64,000 nt of DNA from Streptomyces sp. ASQP_92 (GCF_025399895.1 NZ_JAODUA010000025.1:1-64000), one strand, 5' to 3'. Positions 7,877 through 16,420 are shown, counted from the first letter of the stretch. A program made the numbers and translations. Notes: a model not told the origin generated them from the sequence alone.

Positions 7877-8458
7877 CTACTTGAGGCGGGCCATGAGGGC
7901 GTGTTCGACGAGGGTGATGAGGGCGCTTTTGGCGTCGGCGCGGTGGCGTGCGTCGGTGACGATGATGGGGGTGTCGGGTCCGATCTGGAGTGCTTCGCGT
8001 ACTTCGTCGGGTGTGTAGGGCTGGTGTCCGTCGAAGCCGTTGAGGGCGATGACGAAGGGGAGTCCTGAGTTTTCGAAGTAGTCGACGGCGGGGAAGCAGT
8101 CGGCGAGGCGGCGGGTGTCGACGAGGACGACGGCGCCGATGGCGCCGCGGACGAGGTCGTCCCACATGAACCAGAAGCGGTCCTGTCCGGGGGTGCCGAA
8201 CAGGTAGAGGATGAGGTCCTGGTCGAGGGTGATGCGGCCGAAGTCCATGGCGACCGTGGTGGTCGTCTTGTCTCCGGTGTGGGTCAGGTCGTCGATGCCC
8301 GCGCTGGCGGACGTCATCACGGCTTCGGTGCGCAGGGGGTTGATCTCCGAGACCGCGCCGACGAACGTGGTCTTGCCCACGCCGAAGCCGCCCGCCACCA
8401 CGATCTTCGCCGACGTGGTGGAACGGGCGGCACCGCCGCTAGAGCTTGCGAAGTCCAC
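7877..8458 (-). CDS. cvnD1: conservon small GTP-binding protein CvnD (upstream operon)
   Basis: A 193-residue GTPase with the same motifs as CvnD2: P-loop from residue 23, GTPGQ at 88-92 and NGFD at 140-143. It ends in Lys instead of Arg. It overlaps the end of cvnC1 by 20 bp. From 7883 to 8468 the DNA is base-for-base the same as 2638-3223, including the short cvnC/cvnD overlap, and divergence resumes immediately on both sides. Conservon GTPases act with their A, B and C partners at the membrane. Since the two GTPases are identical, signals from both CvnA kinases could converge on one protein pool (inference). Confidence 0.93.
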   Translation of the reverse strand: MDFASSSGGAARSTTSAKIVVAGGFGVGKTTFVGAVSEINPLRTEAVMTSASAGIDDLTHTGDKTTTTVAMDFGRITLDQDLILYLFGTPGQDRFWFMWDDLVRGAIGAVVLVDTRRLADCFPAVDYFENSGLPFVIALNGFDGHQPYTPDEVREALQIGPDTPIIVTDARHRADAKSALITLVEHALMARLK

Positions 8459-8846
8459 TGAGCACCCTCTCGAGCAGCGTTACGTCCGGCGTGCCGCCGG
8501 TCTCTCCATTGCCCGGCTGGTGGATGGCCACCATGCCGGCCTCGGCCAGGTCGGCTACGAGGATCCGGGCGACACCGAGCGGCATCTGGAGCAGCGCGGA
8601 GACCTCCGCCACCGACTTGACCTCACGGCAGAGGTGGCAGATCCGCTGGTGCTCGGGAAGAAGCGTGGCAAGGTGCGCCGGGTCTGCTGTGGTGCTGACC
8701 AGCGCCTCGATGGCGAGCTGGTAGCGCGGCCTGGTCCGGCCACCGGTCATGGCGTACGGACGGACCAGCGGCTGGTCGCCTTCACCGTCGTACGCCGCGT
8801 CGTGCAGCGCGCCGTACGAGTCGTGTGAGGCGGGTGGCGGGGTCAT
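8439..8846 (-). CDS. cvnC1: conservon DUF742 protein CvnC (upstream operon)
   Basis: A 135-residue DUF742 protein. ATG 8846 was chosen because GGAGGA lies 4-9 bp upstream; an in-frame start at 8936 would add residues without a ribosome site. The domain runs from LVRPYAMTGGRTRP to LLERVLSGLRKL, including CHLCREVKSVAEVSALLQ. It lacks the long Gln/Pro-rich N-terminus of CvnC2. A 177-bp gap separates it from cvnB1, which is unusually wide for this operon. The gap contains no evident gene. Confidence 0.9.
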   Translation of the reverse strand: MTPPPASHDSYGALHDAAYDGEGDQPLVRPYAMTGGRTRPRYQLAIEALVSTTADPAHLATLLPEHQRICHLCREVKSVAEVSALLQMPLGVARILVADLAEAGMVAIHQPGNGETGGTPDVTLLERVLSGLRKL

Positions 8847-9023
8847 TGGTTCCTCCGGGCGGGGACAGCAAGGCATCTGCAAGCCGTCGGGCAGGGCCGG
8901 TGGGGGGAGTGGTGCGGCCGGGACGGATAACTGCATCGTGCGGGAGCGGTCCGCGCCGGAGGGGGCGGCGCCGACGGCTCCCGACCCCCGGCCTCGCGAG
9001 CGGCTCGGCCGGGGGGTTTGCGA

Positions 9024-9446
9024 TCAGTGGAGCAGGCTGCCCTGGAGCTCGGCGCGCAGGTCCGGCGTCAGGACGCTGCCGGCGCGGTCGACCAGGAGAG
9101 CCATCTCGTAGCCCACCAGGCCGATGTCGCACTCCGGGTGCGCGAGTACGGCCAGGGAGGAACCGTCGGACACGGACATCAGGAAGAGGAAGCCTCGCTC
9201 CATCTCCACCACGGTCTGGGCGACGCTGCCACCCTCGAAGATCCGGGAGGCCCCGGCGGTCAGCGAGGTCAGACCGGACGCCACCGCGGCGAGCTGGTCG
9301 GCGCGGTCGCGCGGGAAGCCTTCGGACATGGCGAGGAGCAGGCCGTCGGCGGAGACCACCACCGTGTGGGACACCCCTGGGGTGTTGTCCACAAAGTTGG
9401 TGATCAACCAGTTCAGGTTCTGTGCCGCCTGGCTCATCGGACTCAA
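9024..9446 (-). CDS. cvnB1: conservon roadblock/LC7 protein CvnB (upstream operon)
   Basis: A 140-residue roadblock/LC7 protein almost identical to CvnB2; differences include A/S, N/A, I/L and A/C swaps between residues 95 and 127. The start is TTG 9446, directly after the cvnA1 stop codon, with AGGAG on the coding strand 6 bp upstream. ATG at 9437 is an alternative. The arrangement (kinase stop abutting the roadblock start) is the same as in the other operon and implies coupled translation. Roadblock proteins serve as platforms or activity modulators of small GTPases. Confidence 0.93.
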   Translation of the reverse strand: MSPMSQAAQNLNWLITNFVDNTPGVSHTVVVSADGLLLAMSEGFPRDRADQLAAVASGLTSLTAGASRIFEGGSVAQTVVEMERGFLFLMSVSDGSSLAVLAHPECDIGLVGYEMALLVDRAGSVLTPDLRAELQGSLLH

Positions 9447-12400
9447 CTAACGCTCCTGCTGGTGAGTGGGGTCCACGTGGAAGCTGCCGGTCGAGCCATT
9501 GTTGGCCTGCCGGCCCTGCTGGATGCCCCGGCGGAGATTGGTCAGCCGGCCGCGCACATCGTCGGGCGCCCGGGAGACCTGGGGTCCTGCCTGGTGGTTC
9601 TGCTGCTGTGCGGTGCCCGGCACCAGGTTGGCGCGCGGGACCCGCTTGGGAAGACCGGACGTGGTCACACCACCGGCGGCGGGCTTGCGGGCCCGCTCGG
9701 CCTGGCGGACCAGATCGTCGTTGGGTGAACTGCGCCAGTTCCCGGCGCCGTTGGAGGCCGCCGCGCCATTGGCGGCGCCGCCGTCACGGACCGGCAGACG
9801 CTCGGGGGCCGGCTGCTGCGGGGCGTTGCCCCGGCCGCCGGGCGCCTGCTGGCGCGGTGCCTGCGCGGGCTGCTGCTGTCCGCCCTGCTGAGCCTGCTGC
9901 TGGCCCTGCTGCTGGAACCAGTTGGTCTCCAGCGTGTCGTACAGCGGGGTGCGGCCGTCACCGGCACCGGCCGGCGGCAGCGACTCGTGCTGCGGCTGGG
10001 CGGGCAGGCTCGCGGCGGGCTGGCGCGGGGCGCCGAAGTCGTTGCCCTCCGGACGCCGGCGCTGGGCACCCTGCCCCAAGTCCTGGCCCTGCTGCTGGCC
10101 CTGCTGGGGCGCCTGCTGCTGGTACTGCTGCGGCTGGACCGGCTGCGGCGCGGGGGGCCGCGGCGCGTTGAAGTCCGGGCGGCCGAACTCGGAGGTCGCC
10201 GCCGGGTTCTGCCGGTCGTCGGAGCCGGGGCGCCCGTACTGGCCGGTGCTGGACGGGTCCTGGTCGGGACGCCCGTACTGGCCGGTGGTGGAGGACTGGT
10301 CGCCGTATCCGTTGTACGTGCCCGGGCGCTCGAACTGCCCGGTCGCCGCGGGGTCCTGCGCGGCCGGGGTGCCGAACACGTCGGGGCGTACGAACTGGCC
10401 GGTGCCCGACGCCTGGTCCGGCTGGGAACCCGGCGGGGGGCCGTCGAAGTCGGGGCGCTCGAACTCGGCGGTCGCGCCCGGTCCCTGGCGCTCGCCGAGC
10501 GCGGGACGCGGGTACTGGCCGGTGTGCTGCTCGGGCTCCTCGTGGCCGCGCGGCGCGTCCAGCGCCGAGGACTGGTCGGTGCCCCAGCTCGTGGCCTGCG
10601 GCCGGGCCGGCTGCTGCGTCAGCGGGTTGCCGCCGGGCAGCTCGGCGCGCGGGGCGCCGGGCGGCGGGGTGATCGGACGGTCGCCGCGGCGCGGCGCGGA
10701 CGGGGCGCTGCCGAACGCGGACTGCTGACCCTGCTGCGGGGGCTGACCCTGCTGGGGGCCGCCGCCCCGGGGCGGCAGCGCGGCACGCGGACCCTGGCCA
10801 CCGGCGACCTGGCCGCGCGGGGCGCCCGCGGCGAGCCGGCCACCGGGGTTGCCGGGACCACCGCCGAGCGGGCCCGCGGCGAGCCCGGCACGCGAGGGCG
10901 GACCGCCCGCGAGACCGGGACGGCCACCCTGGCCCGCCGGGGCCTGCGGCTGACCGGCACCCGGCTTGCCGGGCACCTTCTTGCCGCCCTGGGCCACATC
11001 GACGGGAAGCATGACGAGCGCGGTCGTACCGCCGGAGTCGGACGGGCGGAGCTGGATGCGGATGCCGTGTCGCAGGGACAGGCGGCCGACCACGAACAGA
11101 CCCATGCGGCGCGAGACCGAGACGTCCACGGTGGGCGGCGACGCGAGCCGCTCGTTGATCGCGGCCAGGTCCTCGGGGGAGAGGCCGATGCCGGTGTCGT
11201 GGATCTCGACCAGGACGCGGCCGTCGGGCAGCGCGTGACCGGTGACGCGGACCTTGGTCTGCGGCGAGGAGAACGAGGTCGCGTTCTCCAGCAGCTCGGC
11301 GAGCAGGTGCACGAGGTCGTTGACCACGCGTCCGGCGACCTCGGTCGCGGGCACGGCGGCCAGCTCGATGCGCTCGTACTGCTCCACCTCGGAGGCGGCG
11401 GCGCGGAGCACGTCGACCAGCGGGACCGGCCGGGTCCAGCGCCGGCCCGGCTCCTCACCGGCGAGGACGAGGAGGTTTTCGCCGTTACGGCGCATACGGG
11501 TCGCGAGGTGGTCCAGCTTGAACAGCGAGGAGAGCTGGTCGGGGTCGGCCTCGCGGGACTCCAGCTCGGAGATGAGCGAGAGCTGACGCTGGATCAGACC
11601 CTGGGAGCGGCGCGAGAGGTTGGTGAACATCGCGTTGACGTTGCCTCGCAGCAGGGCCTGCTCGGCGGCGAGTCGTACGGCCTCGCGGTGCACGTCGTCG
11701 AAGGCCGCGGCCACCTGGCCGATCTCGTCCCGGGAGTGCACGCCGACCGACTCCACGGAGGTGTCGACGTCCTGCGGGTCCGACTCCGAGAGCTGCTTGA
11801 CGAGCTCGGGCAGGCGGTCCTGGGCGACCCGGGTCGCGGTGTCCTGGAGGCGGCGCAGCGAGCGGATCATGGAGCGGGCCACCACGAACGCGCCGACCAG
11901 CGAGACGCCGAGGACGACGAGGATCAGCACACCGTTGAGGATCGCGTCGCGCTGCGAGGAGTCGCGCAGCTCGCGCGCCTTCTGCTCCATCTCACCGAGC
12001 AGGGTCTGCTCGATGGTCTTCATCTGGTTGATCTTGTTGGAGTCCTGGTCGTACCAGTCGAGGTACGAGCGGTGCTGCTCCTGGTTGATGCCGCCGGTGT
12101 TCTTCAGGACGCGCTGCGAGTACGCGTTGGCGGCCGTGATCTCCGAGTTGCCCTTGTCCAGCGGGGCCATCAGCTCGGTGGCGTTGCCGCCGTTGGCCTC
12201 GTACACGTTCTGGAAGGAGGCGAGCGACTGGCGCTCGCCGTCCTGCGCCGCCTTGGCGTACAGGCGGTCGGGCTCCAGGAGGTTGCCGGTCTTGTCCTTG
12301 GTGGCCGGCAGCGCGGCGGCGATGATCGCGCGCTGGACCGAGGCGTACTCCTTGGCCGAGGAGAAGGCCGCGAGCGCACGGGTCCGCTTGATCATCTCCG

Positions 12401-13157
12401 GGTTGGAAGTGGCCTGGGCCATGTCCTGGGAGAGGCTGAGCAGACCGCGGATGAGACGGCTGTAGGACTCGACCGTCTGGGAGTTGGTGGAGCCGTCCTT
12501 GTACGCGGTCTTGCGGATGCTCTCCAGGTCCTGGAGCTGGATCGCGATGTTGGTGACGTTGCGCCGGATCGACTCCAGGGCGTCGTCGTTCTCCGTGCCG
12601 CTGACGTCCTGGGTCGCGTTGATGAACGTCTTGCGCACCAGGTCGGTGGCCGAACGGTCGGTCTGGACGCGGGCGTCGGAGGTCTGGGTGGAGAGCGGGC
12701 CCGCCGAGTCGTCGCGCTCGGTCTGGAGCGCGGCGGCGAGCTCGGTCGCCTGCTTGGTCATGTCGGTGAGCAGCTGCATGTGATCGAGCTGCTGCATGTC
12801 GTTCATCGACTCGTTGATGCGCAGCCCGCCCAGGGTGGTCGCGGCGACCACGGGGAGCGCGAGCAGCGCGACGAGACGGGTCGAGATGCGCCAGTTGCGC
12901 AGGGCTATTCGGGAGCCCGTGTCGACGGGCCCGACGGGTTTGCGGTCGCCGGAGGCGTCGCCGCCGGACGGGCCCGAGGGCCCACCGGTGCGCGCCGTCG
13001 GCCCGCTCGCCTCACCGGCCGGAGCGGAGGAGGGGTTCTCGGGGCCCCGGGGGTTCTGGGCGTGCTGGGGCGAGGAACTGGCCGCCTTGGGGCCAGTTCC
13101 GCCCTGCGGCTCCTGCTCCGCCGCAGCGCTGCCATCCCTCTTGAAACGTCCCTGCAC
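9447..13157 (-). CDS. cvnA1: conservon membrane sensor-kinase-like protein CvnA (upstream operon)
   Basis: A 1236-residue protein from GTG 13157. This start is preferred to a far-upstream start at 13319 because both cvnA genes share an AGAGGTTG-type leader just before it. After a Gly/Pro/Ser-rich N-terminus come a membrane segment at about 95-112, an extracellular helical sensor domain to about 400 and a second membrane segment at about 406-428. A HAMP-like linker and kinase core follow: LDHLATRMRR with H550, N box HLLAELLENAT at 617-627 and DTGIG at 654-658. The long tail is low-complexity, with repeats of TGQ(F/Y)xRP. It ends in the conserved block GGVTTSGLPKRVP...VRGRLTNLRRG shared with CvnA2. 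It is the first gene of cvnA1-B1-C1-D1. Confidence 0.92.
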   Translation of the reverse strand: MQGRFKRDGSAAAEQEPQGGTGPKAASSSPQHAQNPRGPENPSSAPAGEASGPTARTGGPSGPSGGDASGDRKPVGPVDTGSRIALRNWRISTRLVALLALPVVAATTLGGLRINESMNDMQQLDHMQLLTDMTKQATELAAALQTERDDSAGPLSTQTSDARVQTDRSATDLVRKTFINATQDVSGTENDDALESIRRNVTNIAIQLQDLESIRKTAYKDGSTNSQTVESYSRLIRGLLSLSQDMAQATSNPEMIKRTRALAAFSSAKEYASVQRAIIAAALPATKDKTGNLLEPDRLYAKAAQDGERQSLASFQNVYEANGGNATELMAPLDKGNSEITAANAYSQRVLKNTGGINQEQHRSYLDWYDQDSNKINQMKTIEQTLLGEMEQKARELRDSSQRDAILNGVLILVVLGVSLVGAFVVARSMIRSLRRLQDTATRVAQDRLPELVKQLSESDPQDVDTSVESVGVHSRDEIGQVAAAFDDVHREAVRLAAEQALLRGNVNAMFTNLSRRSQGLIQRQLSLISELESREADPDQLSSLFKLDHLATRMRRNGENLLVLAGEEPGRRWTRPVPLVDVLRAAASEVEQYERIELAAVPATEVAGRVVNDLVHLLAELLENATSFSSPQTKVRVTGHALPDGRVLVEIHDTGIGLSPEDLAAINERLASPPTVDVSVSRRMGLFVVGRLSLRHGIRIQLRPSDSGGTTALVMLPVDVAQGGKKVPGKPGAGQPQAPAGQGGRPGLAGGPPSRAGLAAGPLGGGPGNPGGRLAAGAPRGQVAGGQGPRAALPPRGGGPQQGQPPQQGQQSAFGSAPSAPRRGDRPITPPPGAPRAELPGGNPLTQQPARPQATSWGTDQSSALDAPRGHEEPEQHTGQYPRPALGERQGPGATAEFERPDFDGPPPGSQPDQASGTGQFVRPDVFGTPAAQDPAATGQFERPGTYNGYGDQSSTTGQYGRPDQDPSSTGQYGRPGSDDRQNPAATSEFGRPDFNAPRPPAPQPVQPQQYQQQAPQQGQQQGQDLGQGAQRRRPEGNDFGAPRQPAASLPAQPQHESLPPAGAGDGRTPLYDTLETNWFQQQGQQQAQQGGQQQPAQAPRQQAPGGRGNAPQQPAPERLPVRDGGAANGAAASNGAGNWRSSPNDDLVRQAERARKPAAGGVTTSGLPKRVPRANLVPGTAQQQNHQAGPQVSRAPDDVRGRLTNLRRGIQQGRQANNGSTGSFHVDPTHQQER

Positions 13158-13738
13158 TAGCGTCGCAACCTCTGGACCAGGCGTCCCCCCGCGCTGGGCG
13201 GATGGGACGGTGTCGGCGTCATGGGGGCACTGCGCGCCCCCTGTGTGGTCTGAGTGACCGGCGCTTGTCCTGCTCCCCCTCCCGCCGCTCACCCGGCGCT
13301 GCGTTGCGCCCCTGCGCACCGGTCAGTGACCCGCGGCGGTGCGTGGAATTCCAGCACAGTGCAGGATCTCCAACAAGGCCCGCGTACCGGGCCGTGACCT
13401 GAGTGACACATTGTGAGTATCGCGTCACAAGACGTAGAAAGTGATCACGGAGAAAACGGACTTATGCTTACGAGTCACTTACGGGCGGGGGGTGTCCCAG
13501 TCGAGATGATCAGGAGCGGAATAAGGGGTTCGGTGGGGGAATGTCCGTTCCGGGACGGTCAGTTGACAGACCCTTATATCCCTTTTGTGGCTTCATTCGT
13601 GAGCAAACTCACATGTTGATCGTCGCCTCTACGACCCTTTGCCGGGAATTCGAATGTTTAGCCTGACGCTTTACAGGGATGGCCAGACCGACAACCGGCG
13701 CCATAACGGTGCCCGTAACGACAGGGTTCGTAGCAGAG
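13158..13738. other. divergent intergenic region between cvnA1 and the small NPRRT protein gene
   Basis: This 581-bp stretch is noticeably less GC-rich than its surroundings and has no credible gene on either strand. It contains several GTGAC/GTCAC words (13390-13430), a TTGACA at 13563-13568 and a perfect GTGAG-CAAA-CTCAC inverted repeat at 13599-13612. It should hold the cvn1 promoter and a promoter for the small gene at 13739, but I cannot assign -35/-10 boxes with confidence. Confidence 0.5.
13599..13612. promoter_or_regulatory. perfect inverted repeat GTGAG-CAAA-CTCAC
   Basis: A 5+5 bp palindrome about 130 bp upstream of the small gene at 13739 and about 440 bp upstream of cvnA1. It lies just downstream of a TTGACA/TTATAT-containing stretch, so it could be an operator. 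No family-specific match is claimed. Confidence 0.35.
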
Positions 13739-13936
13739 ATGAAGACGACGATGATCATCCGCAACATAGCCAACCCGCGCCGCACCACCCTCGCGCACCT
13801 CGCGGACGCCGAGGAGTTGCAGCGGGCGGCCCAGCCGGAGCACACCGTCGAACTGCCCGCCCAGACGGCCAACCCGCGCCGCACCATCCTCATGAAGGCA
13901 CCGGCGCCCGCCCCGGTCGACGCCGCCGCGGTCTGA
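13739..13936 (+). CDS. small protein with duplicated ANPRRT motif, function unknown
   Basis: A 65-residue protein from ATG 13739. It begins MKTTMIIRNIANPRRTTL and, 39 residues after the first copy, repeats the motif as ANPRRTIL, ending in an Ala/Pro-rich tail. Between the copies lies an acidic helix-like stretch (AHLADAEELQRAAQPEHTVEL). No signal peptide or membrane segment is visible. An in-frame start at 13679 would add 20 residues and cannot be excluded, because the ribosome site is weak at both. A strong hairpin follows the stop. It is divergent from the cvn1 operon and precedes the FAH-gltX pair. I do not recognise the family; it may be a conserved Streptomyces small protein. Confidence 0.65.
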   Translation: MKTTMIIRNIANPRRTTLAHLADAEELQRAAQPEHTVELPAQTANPRRTILMKAPAPAPVDAAAV

Positions 13937-13950
13937 TCCCGCCGCACGGC

Positions 13951-13996
13951 CGCCTTCGGGCCCACCGCCCGGTGAGCCCTCGCGGCCCCGAAGGCG
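13951..13996 (+). terminator. terminator after the small NPRRT protein gene
   Basis: CGCCTTCGGG(GC) pairs with GGCCCCGAAGGCG across a 20-nt loop. It is a long GC-rich stem without a T run, 15 bp after the stop. Confidence 0.65.
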
Positions 13997-14095
13997 CCAC
14001 GAAGAAGGCGCACGACCGGCGCCCCCGCCCGCGTTAGCCTGGAGCGTCAGACTCCGGCCAGTACCAGCCAAGCGAAATGAGGGGCGACAGCACTC

Positions 14096-14890
14096 GTGCG
14101 CATCGCCAGGTTCTCCATCGACGGCAATGTCGCCTTCGGAGCCGTCGAGGGCGACGGCCCCGACGGTCTCGTACTCGACATCATCAAGGGCATCCCGTAC
14201 GCGGACTTCGAGCTCTCCGGCACCAAGGTGCCGCTGAGCAAGGTCCGCCTCCTGCCGCCCGTGCTCCCCAACAAGGTCGTGGCCATCGGCCGCAACTACG
14301 CGGAGCACGCGAAGGAGCTCGGCAACGCCATCGTTGACGACCAGGGCCGTCCCGAGCCGCCCGTCGCCTTCTTCAAGCCGACCACCTCGGTGATCGGCTC
14401 CGGCGACTCCATCGAGTACCCCTCCTTCTCCGACGAGCTGCACCACGAGGCCGAGCTCGCCGTCGTGATCGGCCGCATGTGCCGTGAGGTCCCGCGCGAG
14501 CGCGTCAAGGACGTCATCTTCGGCTACACCTGCGCCAACGACGTGACCGCCCGCGACGTCCAGAAGCGCGAGAAGCAGTGGGCCCGCGCCAAGGGCTTCG
14601 ACACCTCGTGCCCGCTCGGCCCCTGGGTGGAGACCGAGCTCGACCCCTCGGACCTCGCCATCCAGGCGACCGTCAACGGCGAACAGCGCCAGCTCGGCCG
14701 CACCGCCGACATGATCCGCTCCATCGAGGACCTGGTCGTCCACATCACCGAGGCCATGACGCTGCTCCCGGGCGACGTCATCCTCACCGGCACCCCGGCC
14801 GGGGTCGGCCCCCTCAACGTCGGCGACGAGGTCGCCGTCACCATCGAAGGCATCGGCACTCTCACCAACAAGGTGATCAAGCGTGGCTAA
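14096..14890 (+). CDS. fumarylacetoacetate hydrolase (FAH) family protein
   Basis: A 264-residue enzyme of the FAH superfamily, whose members cleave or isomerise 2-oxo acids such as acylpyruvates, using a divalent metal. GRNYAEHAKELG (66-77) is the usual start of the core. The metal ligands are expected at E118 and E120 in HHEAEL and D149 in NDVTARD. The C-terminal TGTPAGVGPL motif (231-240) is also conserved. The start is GTG 14096. Its stop overlaps the gltX start by 8 bp (GTGGCTAA), so the two are translationally coupled, although no metabolic link with glutamyl-tRNA synthetase is known. The exact substrate is not evident. Confidence 0.88.
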   Translation: MRIARFSIDGNVAFGAVEGDGPDGLVLDIIKGIPYADFELSGTKVPLSKVRLLPPVLPNKVVAIGRNYAEHAKELGNAIVDDQGRPEPPVAFFKPTTSVIGSGDSIEYPSFSDELHHEAELAVVIGRMCREVPRERVKDVIFGYTCANDVTARDVQKREKQWARAKGFDTSCPLGPWVETELDPSDLAIQATVNGEQRQLGRTADMIRSIEDLVVHITEAMTLLPGDVILTGTPAGVGPLNVGDEVAVTIEGIGTLTNKVIKRG

Positions 14891-16367
14891 CCCCCTGGAC
14901 GCCAAGGTCCGCGTCCGTTTCTGTCCCTCCCCGACCGGCAACCCGCACGTGGGCCTGGTCCGCACCGCGCTGTTCAACTGGGCGTTCGCCCGGCACCACG
15001 GCGGCACGTTCGTCTTCCGCATCGAGGACACCGACGCGGCGCGCGACTCCGAGGAGTCGTACAACCAGCTGCTCGACTCCATGCGCTGGCTCGGCTTCAC
15101 CTGGGACGAGGGCCCGGAGATCGGCGGCCCGCACGCGCCCTACCGCCAGTCGCAGCGCATGGACATCTACCGCGACGTGGCCGAGAAGCTGCTCGCCGGC
15201 GGGTACGCCTACCCCTGCTACTGCACCACCGAGGAGCTGGACGCCCGCCGCGAGGCGGCCCGCGCCGCCGGCAAGCCGTCCGGCTACGACGGCCACTGCC
15301 GCGAGCTGAGCGCCGAGCAGAAGCAGGCGTACGAGGCCGAGGGCCGCAGCCACGTCGTCCGCTTCAAGATGCCCGACGAGGCGACCACCTTCACCGACCT
15401 GGTCCGCGGCGAGATCACCGTCCAGGCGGAGAACGTCACCGACTACGGCATCGTCCGCGCCAACGGCGCCCCGCTGTACACGCTGGTCAACCCGGTCGAC
15501 GACGCCCTGATGGAGATCACCCACGTCCTGCGCGGCGAGGACCTGCTCTCCTCCACGCCCCGCCAGATCGCCCTGTACAAGGCGCTGATCGACCTCGGCA
15601 TCGCCAAGGCGATCCCGCAGTTCGGCCACCTGCCGTACGTCATGGGCGAGGGCAACAAGAAGCTGTCCAAGCGCGACCCGCAGGCGTCCTTGAACGTCTA
15701 TCGCGAGCGCGGCTTCCTGCCCGAGGGCCTCCTCAACTACCTGTCCCTGCTGGGCTGGTCGTTCTCGGCGGACCAGGACGTCTTCTCGATCGAGGACATG
15801 GTCGCCAAGTTCGACATCGCGGACGTCAACGCCAACCCGGCCCGCTTCGACCTGAAGAAGGCCGAGTCCATCAACGCGGACCACATCCGCATGCTGGACG
15901 AGAAGGCGTTCGCCGCGGCCTGCGAGCCCTGGCTGCGCGCCCCGCACGCCAACTGGGCCCCCGAGGACTTCGACGAGAAGGCCTGGCAGGCGATCGCCCC
16001 GCACGCCCAGACCCGCGTGACGGTCCTCTCGGACATCACGGCCAACGTGGACTTCCTCTTCCTGGAGCGCCCCGTCGAGGACGAGGCGTCCTGGACGAAG
16101 GCGATGAAGGAGGGCTCGGACGCGCTGCTCCGCACGGCGCGCGCCAAGCTGGAGTCGGCGGACTGGACGGCGCCGGAGTCCCTGAAGAACGCGGTCCTGG
16201 CGGCGGGCGAGGAACACGGCCTGAAGCTGGGCAAGGCCCAGGCCCCGGTCCGCGTCGCCGTAACCGGCCGCACGGTGGGCCTGCCGCTCTTCGAGTCCCT
16301 GGAAATCCTGGGCAAGGACAAGACCCTGGCCCGCATCGACGCGGCGCTGGCGAGGCTGGCGGCGTAG
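14883..16367 (+). CDS. gltX: glutamyl-tRNA synthetase
   Basis: A 494-residue class I aminoacyl-tRNA synthetase that charges tRNA-Glu. Catalytic signatures are PSPTGNPHVGL, in which HVGL (22-25) is the HIGH equivalent, and KLSKR (260-264), the KMSKS equivalent. RIEDTDAARDSEES (46-59) is the glutamate-specific signature. Cysteines and a histidine in PCYCTTEEL...GHCR (111-139) are in the place of the zinc site of many GluRS proteins. GTG 14883 overlaps the FAH gene stop. Three tRNA-Glu and two tRNA-Gln genes lie 2 kb downstream. In most Gram-positive bacteria GluRS is non-discriminating and also charges tRNA-Gln before amidation; this is family knowledge, not seen here. Confidence 0.97.
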   Translation: MANPLDAKVRVRFCPSPTGNPHVGLVRTALFNWAFARHHGGTFVFRIEDTDAARDSEESYNQLLDSMRWLGFTWDEGPEIGGPHAPYRQSQRMDIYRDVAEKLLAGGYAYPCYCTTEELDARREAARAAGKPSGYDGHCRELSAEQKQAYEAEGRSHVVRFKMPDEATTFTDLVRGEITVQAENVTDYGIVRANGAPLYTLVNPVDDALMEITHVLRGEDLLSSTPRQIALYKALIDLGIAKAIPQFGHLPYVMGEGNKKLSKRDPQASLNVYRERGFLPEGLLNYLSLLGWSFSADQDVFSIEDMVAKFDIADVNANPARFDLKKAESINADHIRMLDEKAFAAACEPWLRAPHANWAPEDFDEKAWQAIAPHAQTRVTVLSDITANVDFLFLERPVEDEASWTKAMKEGSDALLRTARAKLESADWTAPESLKNAVLAAGEEHGLKLGKAQAPVRVAVTGRTVGLPLFESLEILGKDKTLARIDAALARLAA

Positions 16368-16389
16368 GCGTTGCGCGGATGAGCGGGGG

Positions 16390-16420
16390 AGGGGCGGCGG
16401 CCGGGGGCTGCCGCCCCTTT
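16390..16420 (+). terminator. terminator after gltX
   Basis: A perfect 9-bp stem, AGGGGCGGC with GCCGCCCCT, is followed by TTTCG, 22 bp after the gltX stop. Confidence 0.8.

Noticed and set aside
13413..13619. Possible 68-codon gene in the cvn1 divergent region
   Set aside because: It uses a weak GTG start, has no ribosome site and contains the palindrome and promoter-like sequences; the composition is that of non-coding DNA.
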